64,000 nt of DNA from an uncultured Erythrobacter sp. (GTDB lineage: Bacteria; Pseudomonadota; Alphaproteobacteria; Sphingomonadales; Sphingomonadaceae), in assembly GCA_947498065.1 (NCBI GenBank), contig CANMIS010000002.1, positions 434,001 to 498,000 of the forward strand. Direction: 5' to 3'. Position 1 is the stretch's first letter. Every line of letters starts with the position of its first letter. The translations under genes and the position numbers were made by a program. The notes beneath the pieces are model-generated. The model was given only the letters and a program-made list of their open reading frames with translations. It was not told where the DNA came from and made no database searches. Positions 34,773 to 42,116 of the stretch are shown here, piece by piece.

Positions 34773-36149
34773 TCAGAAACGGTATGGCAGGCGCAGGCCG
34801 ACGACCATGTCGGGGCTGTCATCAGTGAGGCCAATCCCGACGGTCGAAACGAGCGAGAGCTGCTGTCCCAGTGAGAACGTGGCACCCAAATTGACCAGCG
34901 CAACATTAGCCTGACTGCCGACGATCCGCTGCCAGTCCTGGCCATCCAGCCGTACGCGGGACCGCCCGACGACACGCTGCGAATAGGACATTGAAATGCT
35001 TGAGCGGTCATTGAGCGCAAAGGCCAAACCAGCCCCCAGCTGAACCGCATCGCCAACATCAACCCGACCCGGCTGCGGACCGGGGCTCTCGTCAATATCA
35101 CCAAAATTGCGCTCAAAATTGCGGAAGTAATTGACGCTGCCGAATACAACCAGCGGATCAAGTGATTTGAGCACGGAGACGCCGAGCGAGGCGCCATAGA
35201 CGCCGCTACCCGTGGCGAGTTTCTCAGGAACTTGCAGATTGCCCTCGCTGCCGACGACTTCGACAAAATCGATCCCGAACGGTTCTTGGCCGGTCGGCAC
35301 TTTGACCCGGCCGCTCAGCACGACATTCGGGCGGCGCAGTGTCTCGGCGAGCAATTGGTAGCTCGCCCCGACGCTCATATCGCCGAGCCCGCCATCGCTC
35401 ACGGTGGCCTCAACCGGCGTGTTGGCCGCGCCGCCAGCTCCGCCGCTGCGGAAGGTTGATGTGCGGTAGAGGAACGGCGCGCTGGCATCGAGGAACAGCT
35501 TGTCACTCACCCCGTAGCGCAATGTTGCCTCGCTGGTGAAAATGTCCGCGTCCACTTCATCAATGCTGATCGTGCCGAGGAAGATTGCATCCAGTGCGAG
35601 GAAGCCATCGAGGTTGATCCGGGCATCGCTAAAGCGGGAGTAGCCGACCGATAGATCAGCGCCCCAGCGGCTGGTCTGGAGGCCCTGTTGTTCCTGCACG
35701 ATGTCTTCAACAGCGGCAGAGGCGTCGGGCGCTTTCTGGACGCTTTCTTCCTCTGGCTGATCGCTCAGACCGGGATCTTGCGCGGCGTCTTCCGCTTGCT
35801 GGATCTGTACCAGTCGCGCCTCGCCTTCGCGGCTGAGGGTTGGATAGGCACCGCGGAAATTATCCAGCGAGGGATTGAGCGTCATCGGCCGAGCTTGAGC
35901 TGGCACAGCGCGGCCTCTGATGGTCAGCGCCTCGTCCGGTGAAATAGGCTCCGCCTCAATGCGCAGCAGCCGGGCTTCTAGCGCCTGCAAGCGGGCGTTG
36001 GCGCGTGCCTCCCGTTCTTCCATCTCGGCAACTTGCGCGCGCAATTGCTCAACCTCGCTCTCAAGGTCCTGCGCCGATGCCGAGAACGGCAGCGTGAGCG
36101 CGGCTGCGCTGCTCGCGATCAAGGCGGCTCGTATATATGTGCGGTCCAT
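34773..36149 (-). CDS. fapF: FapF-like outer-membrane amyloid secretion pore
   Basis: A 458-aa outer-membrane protein, last gene of the fap-like operon. Residues 1-26 are a signal peptide (SASAQ). Residues about 28-68 are a strong heptad coiled coil (LESEVEQLRAQVAEMEEREARA...). A low-complexity linker of about 100 residues follows. From about 160 on there are alternating amphipathic beta strands ending in LRLPYRF with a terminal Phe. This coiled-coil, linker and barrel order is that of Pseudomonas FapF, the trimeric pore for amyloid export. An alternative reading is a generic 'phenol MetA-type' transporter-like barrel; operon context favours FapF. Confidence 0.75.
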   Translation of the reverse strand: MDRTYIRAALIASSAAALTLPFSASAQDLESEVEQLRAQVAEMEEREARANARLQALEARLLRIEAEPISPDEALTIRGRAVPAQARPMTLNPSLDNFRGAYPTLSREGEARLVQIQQAEDAAQDPGLSDQPEEESVQKAPDASAAVEDIVQEQQGLQTSRWGADLSVGYSRFSDARINLDGFLALDAIFLGTISIDEVDADIFTSEATLRYGVSDKLFLDASAPFLYRTSTFRSGGAGGAANTPVEATVSDGGLGDMSVGASYQLLAETLRRPNVVLSGRVKVPTGQEPFGIDFVEVVGSEGNLQVPEKLATGSGVYGASLGVSVLKSLDPLVVFGSVNYFRNFERNFGDIDESPGPQPGRVDVGDAVQLGAGLAFALNDRSSISMSYSQRVVGRSRVRLDGQDWQRIVGSQANVALVNLGATFSLGQQLSLVSTVGIGLTDDSPDMVVGLRLPYRF

Positions 36150-36198
36150 GACTTTCGTCCCCTTACCTGACGACCCGTCTGGTTAAGCTCATCCGCGG

Positions 36199-36792
36199 TT
36201 ACGGATTGAGCAGCGTCCAAAGCGTGGCCGGATCGGGCACGCCGGTTTCAAAAAGATCACTCTGTTTCTGGAATGCGAGCAGCGCATCGCGCATTTGCGG
36301 TGAGTAGCTGCCGTTTTCCTCGCCCTCATACAGCCCGCGCGAACGCAGGGCGGCCTGAGTGCGGCGTAGGATGGTTTTGTAGACAAAGGCGCGGTTCTCG
36401 CCCGCGCCAACCTCGACCATTGGCGAATAATCGGCAACGCGCACAGGGCGCAGGGCCGACACCATTTTCTGCGCGACGCCGACGATCGTGTCCTCGGGAT
36501 TGTCGCTGCAGTGCTTCTCCAAGATCAGGTCAAACGCCGCCGCATTGTGCCACGGTGACAGATCAAAGGTGTTGGGCTCATAGCGGTTGGCCGCGCTGAG
36601 ATAGCCCTCGACAAAGCCGATGAGGCGCTGGAATTCTGCCGAGCCTTTGTCGCTGCGCGCATCGGTGAAGGCGGCGCAGCTCAAGCGGCCCGGTCCTTCG
36701 ACAGCGAATTGCCCGCTGGCGTTTTCTGCCTGGGCCGGGGCGGATGCCGCAAACACAGTCGCCGCTAGCGTGATGAGAGATAGATTTTTCAT
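36199..36792 (-). CDS. Exported peptidoglycan-binding-domain protein within the fap-like operon
   Basis: A 197-aa protein. The signal peptide ends APAQA. The N-terminal half has two cysteines (LSCAAF and KHCSDN) in a small helical region reminiscent of HdeA-like folds. The C-terminal half is a PG_binding_1-like domain: LRRTQAALRSRGLYEG, DALLAFQKQ and TGVPDPATLWTLL. I know of no such gene in Pseudomonas fap operons. It could anchor the export pore or fibre base to the cell wall. It lies 27 nt after the FapE-like gene and 49 nt before the FapF-like gene. Confidence 0.75.
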   Translation of the reverse strand: MKNLSLITLAATVFAASAPAQAENASGQFAVEGPGRLSCAAFTDARSDKGSAEFQRLIGFVEGYLSAANRYEPNTFDLSPWHNAAAFDLILEKHCSDNPEDTIVGVAQKMVSALRPVRVADYSPMVEVGAGENRAFVYKTILRRTQAALRSRGLYEGEENGSYSPQMRDALLAFQKQSDLFETGVPDPATLWTLLNP

Positions 36793-36819
36793 GGCCTTAC
36801 CACCTTTGAAAATTGCTAC

Positions 36820-37671
36820 TTAAAAACCGTGGCCGCGCATCACGGACAGGGCCTCTGTCGCGCGCACGGCGTTAAATTCAGTCGATCCTATGTCCGTCCC
36901 GATGATGATCGCGGCGGTGTTGCCGACCAGATTGCCATCGCTGTTGATCGTGGTCTGCTGCAGCATCCGGCCAAGATCACCGCCGACGCTTTGCAGCGCG
37001 CTGTCGCTGCCGCCATTGCCGGACAGAGCGAGCGCGAGCTCATTGGTGCCGACGCGGAATTCGAGCGTGTCGCCATCGGCAAACGAAGTGCCGGTTGTCT
37101 CGGTGATCGGGGTGAGACCATCGGTATTGAGCGCGGCAATGTCTGACGACGGGACCAGAGCGATCTGCATGCCATTGATCGCGGAATTGTCCGCGCCTGC
37201 GATGATGTTCGCTTGCGCTGCGCCCTGCGTGCTGCCGAGCTCACCCACGGGGAGCACTTCCTGCGCTGTGATGACCGGGGTGTAGCCGGAGTGGCTGTCG
37301 GTCACATCCATCGCTGGGTCGCCCTCGCGGGTCCAACCCACCAGCAATTGTGGGACCGGATCGCCGCCGCTGCCATTGTCCAGAAAACTGACGTTGAACA
37401 TTAGCCGCGCGGTCGTGGTGATGCCGCTTTCATCCTGCCAGCTGGTCACCATGGAAATGCCAAAGAACGACACTTCGCCCGGGCGGATGAACTTGCCGCG
37501 CACCTCGCCCAGCTCCTCATCATCCACCGGCGCGCCAAGATCGCTGAGCGCCGCAAAGTGGTCTTTCGCCGCCGCCGGAGCAGCGCCTGCGGCATAGACG
37601 AGGGAGATGGAGAGCGCCGCTGCTGTGACACTCGATTTTAGAGCCGTTTGTCTGGTTGTTGGCGTGCGCAT
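36820..37671 (-). CDS. FapE-like exported protein
   Basis: A 283-aa protein. The ATG at 37671 has an excellent AAGGAGG 5 nt upstream, and the signal peptide ends GAAPAAA. The mature N-terminus has DDEELGEVRGKFI, followed by VSFFGISMVTSWQDESG. From memory, FapE-type proteins start with a comparable 'L.D.EL...RG' segment and an 'FG..M.T.W' strand, and the position after the C39 peptidase gene fits FapE. The remainder is beta-rich and glycine/serine/aspartate-rich, consistent with an extracellular minor component. If the FapE assignment fails, it is an uncharacterised secreted protein. Confidence 0.65.
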   Translation of the reverse strand: MRTPTTRQTALKSSVTAAALSISLVYAAGAAPAAAKDHFAALSDLGAPVDDEELGEVRGKFIRPGEVSFFGISMVTSWQDESGITTTARLMFNVSFLDNGSGGDPVPQLLVGWTREGDPAMDVTDSHSGYTPVITAQEVLPVGELGSTQGAAQANIIAGADNSAINGMQIALVPSSDIAALNTDGLTPITETTGTSFADGDTLEFRVGTNELALALSGNGGSDSALQSVGGDLGRMLQQTTINSDGNLVGNTAAIIIGTDIGSTEFNAVRATEALSVMRGHGF

Positions 37672-37699
37672 GGCATCCTCCTTGGGGGCCGTAGGGGGG

Positions 37700-38431
37700 T
37701 TAAAAATCATATCCGGGTGAAAAGCCGTATTCGGCGGCTTCAGTGGCGGGCAGGCTGGCGGTCGTCATCAGCAGACGCCGCGCAGACAGCGGTGAGGGCG
37801 GGTCGACCAGAACGCTGTCCGGGTCATAGCCTTCGCCCACGACAACAAACGCAATGCCGTTCCACGCGCTTTCAAATTTGTCGCGGGTCATGGTGCGATT
37901 GCCGAGGGCCGGGTCACCGATCGCGATCCTGTCTCCGAAGACCTTGCGAGCAATGACGAAATGTTTGTAGCCGCGCACATCAATCAGGACGATGGCGGGA
38001 AATTCCAAGCTGGCGAGTTGATCATAGCTGATCCGGTAGCCTTCTGCGCTCATCCCGAGAGACGTCGCATAGGTCTTCATATCTAGCAGCGAGAAACCCT
38101 TTTGCCGGACGATGTCAGGATCCGCGATCTTGAGCATGTTGACCAGCACCTGCCGCTCGGTCGTGTTGTGCCCATAGGCATAGTTGAAAATTGTCGCGAG
38201 CACCGCTGCGCCGCAGCTAAAGTCGGCTTCTTGCCGCACGAGATGATCGAATTTTTGAGCTTTCCAGCTGCGCGGCTGCGCGCTGATCACTGGTGAACCT
38301 GGCGAGATCTGGCCGAGCCAGACCGGGGTCTTTCCAGCCGGAGCGGTGCTGCAGGCGGAGAGTATCGCCGCGCACACGCCAGCCAACGCTAGGCAGCGCA
38401 TTTTTGACCGGAAGAGTGAATTCTGAGACAT
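37700..38431 (-). CDS. fapD: FapD-like C39-family cysteine peptidase, predicted lipoprotein
   Basis: A 243-aa peptidase. The signal has a lipobox (LSAC, Cys27), so it is likely membrane-anchored on the periplasmic side. The C39 catalytic set is complete: Gln67 with Cys73 in QEADFSCGAA, His157 in GYKHFVIA, and Asp173 in IGDPALG. C39 domains in ABC exporters cut double-glycine leaders; in the Pseudomonas fap operon the C39 protein FapD is required for amyloid export. There is no attached transporter here, as in FapD. It sits between the major repeat protein and the FapE-like gene, the same position as in fapABCDEF. Confidence 0.82.
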   Translation of the reverse strand: MSQNSLFRSKMRCLALAGVCAAILSACSTAPAGKTPVWLGQISPGSPVISAQPRSWKAQKFDHLVRQEADFSCGAAVLATIFNYAYGHNTTERQVLVNMLKIADPDIVRQKGFSLLDMKTYATSLGMSAEGYRISYDQLASLEFPAIVLIDVRGYKHFVIARKVFGDRIAIGDPALGNRTMTRDKFESAWNGIAFVVVGEGYDPDSVLVDPPSPLSARRLLMTTASLPATEAAEYGFSPGYDF

Positions 38432-38464
38432 TATAAACCTGCTCCATGCTTCGGGCAGAGGGCT

Positions 38465-38568
38465 CCCCTCGCTTTTGCGAGCGGGGGACCTTCCCCAAGC
38501 CGTTTACGCGGCTGGGGAAGGTGGGGGAGGGGAGAAGGTAAGGTCTCCTCTCCCCCGCCCGCGCGGGC
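38465..38568 (-). repeat. Cluster of four hairpins between fapC-like and fapD-like genes
   Basis: Four inverted repeats occur in series: CTCGC-TTTT-GCGAG (38468-38481), a 14-bp stem with one bulge (38488-38522), a 13-bp stem with one G-T pair (38523-38556), and GCCC-GCGC-GGGC (38557-38568). They fill the gap after the major fibre-subunit gene. They may act as mRNA stabilisers or partial terminators, lowering expression of the downstream machinery genes, or may be a REP-type repeat. Confidence 0.75.
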
Positions 38569-38574
38569 AATCGA

Positions 38575-39609
38575 TCAGCTGCCGTCGCCAGGAGCGCCGC
38601 CGCCGGCGTCACCGCCGCCTTGCGATGCTGCGATCGTCAGCGAGTTGGTTTGCTGGTTGCCGACACCAGCGGCGAAGTTCACGCCGATGTTGCCCGAGGC
38701 ACCGCTGATATCGAGACCAGAGATCGAGTTGATGCTGTCTTGCTGTTCAACCCGGCTCAGAAGAGCGGTTTGAACCAGACCTGCATTGGCCTCTGCCAGA
38801 TCGGCATCGTTTGCGGTGGCCAGCGTCATCAGGTTGGATTGCTGATTGAGGCTGCCTGCCGCCACGTTGACGCCAATATTGCCTGATCCCGTGATCGTCG
38901 CACCAAGGATGGTGTTGCGATCGCGGAAGTTATTGCGGCCGCCGCCTGATTCGGGATCATCCTCGTCGAGGAAGTCTTCAGAGGCGAACTGTGCCACACC
39001 GATCAGTGATTGCAGTCCGGTGGTGGACGCTTCTGCCCAACCGCCTGATGCTTCAGGATCGCTGTTTGCCGACACAGAAATCGACGCGCTGTTCATTTGC
39101 TGGTTGAAGTAACCAGCCGCCAGGTTGACCCCGATGTTACCCGAGGAATCGACGTTGAACTCATCAACCGTGTTGATGATCGGCGCAAAGAAACCAGCGC
39201 GAATTTGCGGCTGCAAATCACCATCGAGGAAGCCGCCTGGCAGATCGCCTGGCTCGCTATAGCCGGGCCCATAGACAGCGTCGACAAAGCCGTTTTCGCC
39301 GTTGAGCTCGTTTTCCTCGCGGTAATTTACCACTACACCGGTGAGGAATTGCTTCGCATCAGTGACCGCAACAGCTGAGCTGTCGACGTCGATGGTTCCC
39401 CGGAGACGAACGGCACCGCGAAGGGCGACGTCTTTCTCATAGGTGACATCGGTGGTCACACTGGTGTCGATGTTGTTCGCATAGCGAAGATCAACTTCAA
39501 GGCTGGATTCGCCGTCTTGGCCTCCAACTTCGCCGCCGTCTTGTGCCATGGCGGGGGCAGTTACGGCCAAAGCCGAAACCGCCACCGTAGCTAGCATTAC
39601 CTTTTTCAT
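38575..39609 (-). CDS. fapC: FapC-like functional-amyloid major subunit
   Basis: A 344-aa secreted protein. The signal peptide ends APAMAQ. Three imperfect repeats follow the pattern GNIGVNxAAGxxNQQxNxxxI, starting near residues 157, 243 and 306. They are separated by long, variable linkers rich in Asp, Ser and Gly. The asparagine/glutamine-rich repeats with spacers match the organisation of FapC/FapB amyloid subunits, which polymerise into surface fibres that stiffen biofilms. Unlike Pseudomonas FapC, there is no C-terminal CxxC; the C-terminus is Gly/Ala-rich. Start at 39609; the ATG is preceded by GGAG and AAGGA. It is followed by a hairpin cluster. Confidence 0.78.
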   Translation of the reverse strand: MKKVMLATVAVSALAVTAPAMAQDGGEVGGQDGESSLEVDLRYANNIDTSVTTDVTYEKDVALRGAVRLRGTIDVDSSAVAVTDAKQFLTGVVVNYREENELNGENGFVDAVYGPGYSEPGDLPGGFLDGDLQPQIRAGFFAPIINTVDEFNVDSSGNIGVNLAAGYFNQQMNSASISVSANSDPEASGGWAEASTTGLQSLIGVAQFASEDFLDEDDPESGGGRNNFRDRNTILGATITGSGNIGVNVAAGSLNQQSNLMTLATANDADLAEANAGLVQTALLSRVEQQDSINSISGLDISGASGNIGVNFAAGVGNQQTNSLTIAASQGGGDAGGGAPGDGS

Positions 39610-39632
39610 AGTCCTTACTCCATTGCTTCGGT

Positions 39633-40244
39633 TCAAGGTTTGCCCCCGGCCGAGATGTTCAGCGCGAAGGTGTTGGCAGAGGAATTCCTCTCGCCTCCGA
39701 CAACATTCACCTGCACAAGCCCGCTGTTCCCAGCGAATGCGGCGTCATCGATATCGATGCGATCATTGCTGGTCGTGAGGGCTTGGGCTGGTGAACCCGC
39801 CGGATCTGTGGGAGCGCTCGACTGGGCGAGCATCTGGTCAGAGACCACTCCATTGTTTCCTAAAGCCAGTGCCGCCAAATTGGCCGACTGGTTGTGTGTC
39901 CCGGCAGTGAGATTGAGGCTCACCATGCCGGTGTTGTTTGACAGCGCGCCTGCGCTGATCGTGATCGAGGTGGCGCGGTCAGCGCCGCTTGGCGCGTCCA
40001 TCAATTGCTCGGCGCTGTGGCCGGTGATCGCGATGTCACCCATGGCCACGATGGCGCTGCCCAATTGCTGATTGCCATCGCCAGCGACAATATTCACCGC
40101 CACGCGTCCGCCATTGTCGCTGAGCGTGTCTGCTGCGATCTCGATGCTGTCTTGCTCTGCCTCGGCCTCTTGCGCCGAGAGCGGCGCCGCCAGAACGGGC
40201 AACAGCAAAGCAGCACTGCTTAAAAGGAGGTGCGCGGTTCTCAT
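39633..40244 (-). CDS. fapB: FapB-like minor amyloid subunit / nucleator
   Basis: A 203-aa secreted protein with signal peptide ending PLSAQ. It carries three repeats of the same kind as its neighbour but more degenerate: GGRVAVNIVAGDGNQQ (from residue 45), TGMVSLNLTAGTHNQSAN (105) and SGLVQVNVVGGERNSSAN (174). The repeats are spaced about 60-70 residues apart. In fap operons the shorter repeat protein FapB precedes FapC and seeds fibre growth. Its ATG overlaps the upstream stop by 4 nt, so translation is coupled. It lies 23 nt before the FapC-like gene. Confidence 0.75.
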   Translation of the reverse strand: MRTAHLLLSSAALLLPVLAAPLSAQEAEAEQDSIEIAADTLSDNGGRVAVNIVAGDGNQQLGSAIVAMGDIAITGHSAEQLMDAPSGADRATSITISAGALSNNTGMVSLNLTAGTHNQSANLAALALGNNGVVSDQMLAQSSAPTDPAGSPAQALTTSNDRIDIDDAAFAGNSGLVQVNVVGGERNSSANTFALNISAGGKP

Positions 40245-40741
40245 TGTCCCCTCCCCGCTGTGCGAGAGATTACGCTGAGCGCAGATGGCAGCACGCTGAG
40301 GCCGCTCCTGACGATGCCGCCAGTGGAACTCGCGCCGCTTTCAGAGCGGGTGAAATCGCCAGAGCTTTGTGGCCCTGTGACAGGGGTTAGTCCGATGCTG
40401 ACCGCTTGGTTCGCCACATTCAGGGTGCGGGAGAGTGGGGCTGTGACACCAGCTTGGTCAGCATCGGACATCGGCTCTAGGCCGATAAGCATTGTTTCGA
40501 GGATCAGTTTGGATTGATCAGGCGCAACCGTGCTGGCCTGACCTTGGGAAATGCGCCGGGTGGCCGTGCCGTATGGCACATCGCGAGAATAAACGATCTC
40601 GCCAGGGTGCTGATCTTTATTGGAAGGAAACTCGCCTTCCTGCGCGGCGACAGGGACGGCGGTGATCGCCAAAAGGCTGGCACCAGCTGCTAGAATTTTA
40701 GCGCGGGCCGCAAAGCTTGGCAGTGTTTGTAGAATATACAT
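40241..40741 (-). CDS. First gene of the fap-like operon: small exported protein (FapA position)
   Basis: A 166-aa protein. An N-terminal export signal ends VPVAAQ. The mature protein has a short charged section, then a Ser/Thr/Gly-rich region of low complexity with no amyloid-type repeats. I do not recognise a family. Its position as first gene ahead of the FapB-like and FapC-like genes, and its size, match FapA, which influences fibre composition in Pseudomonas, but this is position-based. The stop overlaps the next start by 4 nt. Confidence 0.65.
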   Translation of the reverse strand: MYILQTLPSFAARAKILAAGASLLAITAVPVAAQEGEFPSNKDQHPGEIVYSRDVPYGTATRRISQGQASTVAPDQSKLILETMLIGLEPMSDADQAGVTAPLSRTLNVANQAVSIGLTPVTGPQSSGDFTRSESGASSTGGIVRSGLSVLPSALSVISRTAGRGQ

Positions 40742-41067
40742 GTCGCCTATCCCTGTTCAATACAGTGGTTCATCAAGGCATACGCGGCATGTTTGCCGTC
40801 AAACCAAGACGAAGGAGCGATTGCTCCAGACGACCCGTTCATCGAATATGATTGAGGTTATAAGCCGATTCGTTTTCGGCCGCATCACACAGGTTTAGTA
40901 GTCAAATGTGACTATAGAAATTTGTAAAAAGACGACACGTTTCAATATATTACTATGTCTATTGGCCTAAGTACTAATTCAGCACCAAACGGCCCCTCTG
41001 GGGCAGCCGTCTAAAGCTGAACTATTATAGCTCATCCGATTGATGGGGCCTGTGATGGGGATCGCCC
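40742..41067. promoter_or_regulatory. Control region between the LuxR-type gene and the fap-like operon
   Basis: No gene is seen in these 326 nt. The middle (40895-40980) is distinctly AT-rich, as expected for a promoter. It contains two perfect inverted repeats: TAGTCA-AATG-TGACTA (40899-40914) and GGAGC-GATT-GCTCC (40814-40827). It also has a GC-rich hairpin at 40989-41012 that may end the LuxR transcript. The inverted repeats are candidate operator sites. I could not identify confident -35/-10 or -24/-12 elements. Confidence 0.5.
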
Positions 41068-41718
41068 CTAGATTTGATAGGGCGCGAGCGTCTGCCACAA
41101 TTCTTCGCGCGAGCTTACGCCGAGCTTGTCATAGCAATGACGCAGGTGCGCGCGCACGGTGTGGACCGAGATGCTCAGCTCTTCGCTGATCTTGGAGGGG
41201 CCGTGACCGCCCAGCAGCAGCTCGACAATATGCGCCTCGCTTGGGGTCAGACCAAATGCCTTGGTCAGATCGACCAGCTCAGCGCCCTGGCCTGGGCTGG
41301 CGATGTGCAGGCTGAATAGAATGGTGTCTTGGCAAAGTCCGGTAGCGGACAGCAAAACATGGCCGCCCACGGTGCTGCATGGCACGATGGCGCTATCGAC
41401 CGCGCCTGTTTCCAGCTTCAGCATACGCTCCAGCGGTTCTTTGGCGTCGGTCTTATTGGCGACCAGCTGGCCGTCTCTGATCGAATAGCAGCACAGCTCC
41501 GCGATCCGCGACTTGGCCCGTTCGCCAATGGCGAGTATCGCGCCGGACCGGTCGAGCATGACATGGGTGCGTTTGTTGAGCCGCTCTTGGGCGGAAAGGA
41601 TCGCATCGGTGCCGTGCATGGCTGCGCCAATCGCAGGCAAGCTGGCTGGCGGCGGAACGACGCGGCTTAGCGTGTGCCCCCCGTTTATCAGCCCTTGCGT
41701 GTCAATTTGCTTCATCAT
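41068..41718 (-). CDS. LuxR-family transcriptional regulator beside the fap-like operon
   Basis: A protein of about 216 aa. The C-terminal LuxR/GerE helix-turn-helix is clear: FGLTPSEAHIVELLLGG, SKISEELSISVHTVRAHLRHCYDKLGV. The N-terminal region (DRSGAILAIGERAKSRIAELC...) looks like a loose PAS-type sensor common in sphingomonad LuxR proteins. I chose the ATG at 41718 (MMKQID); GTG at 41745 is possible. It is transcribed toward the fap-like operon with a 326-nt gap, so it is the obvious candidate local regulator of amyloid production. Confidence 0.85.
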   Translation of the reverse strand: MMKQIDTQGLINGGHTLSRVVPPPASLPAIGAAMHGTDAILSAQERLNKRTHVMLDRSGAILAIGERAKSRIAELCCYSIRDGQLVANKTDAKEPLERMLKLETGAVDSAIVPCSTVGGHVLLSATGLCQDTILFSLHIASPGQGAELVDLTKAFGLTPSEAHIVELLLGGHGPSKISEELSISVHTVRAHLRHCYDKLGVSSREELWQTLAPYQI

Positions 41719-42116
41719 CTGGCATTGCCCCTCTGTGGCCGGCACCAGCCGACCTCACGCGCACCTTACCTCACGCATTGTCTTCCAAAAATTGCCCATG
41801 CAGCCAGAATCGCAACACGCCTTACCGCATGCCGAAACCTGACCCGATGGTTTTGTTTTTATCTAATTGCCCTGCCCTAGAGGTTCAGGGATGGTAGCTT
41901 GCTTGCGCCCAAAGCTACGTGCGCCGATGCGACATCAGAGCACCCGCAAAGACTGCGCCTGTTTTGGATTGCAGTCAATGCAACTCACCTTGCATTTATG
42001 GCCGTTCGTCGCAGATTTCCGGGGCTGAGAGCACTTTTCTGATTAACAATAATGTTAATAGGCAACGCCGATTTCGCCGAGAATCACGGCTTGGGTGAGG
42101 GGCTTAGATGGCCGCT
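41719..42116. other. Non-coding interval upstream of the LuxR-type gene
   Basis: These 398 nt hold no supported gene. There is a perfect inverted repeat ATTAACA-ATAA-TGTTAAT at 42042-42059 in an AT-rich stretch, which could be an operator or the end of the TPR gene's transcript. The remaining sequence shows no structure I can interpret. Confidence 0.5.

Noticed and set aside
34773..40741. Curli (csg) system
   Set aside because: There is no CsgG-like lipoprotein pore or CsgE/F, and the C39 peptidase plus coiled-coil barrel fits Fap instead.
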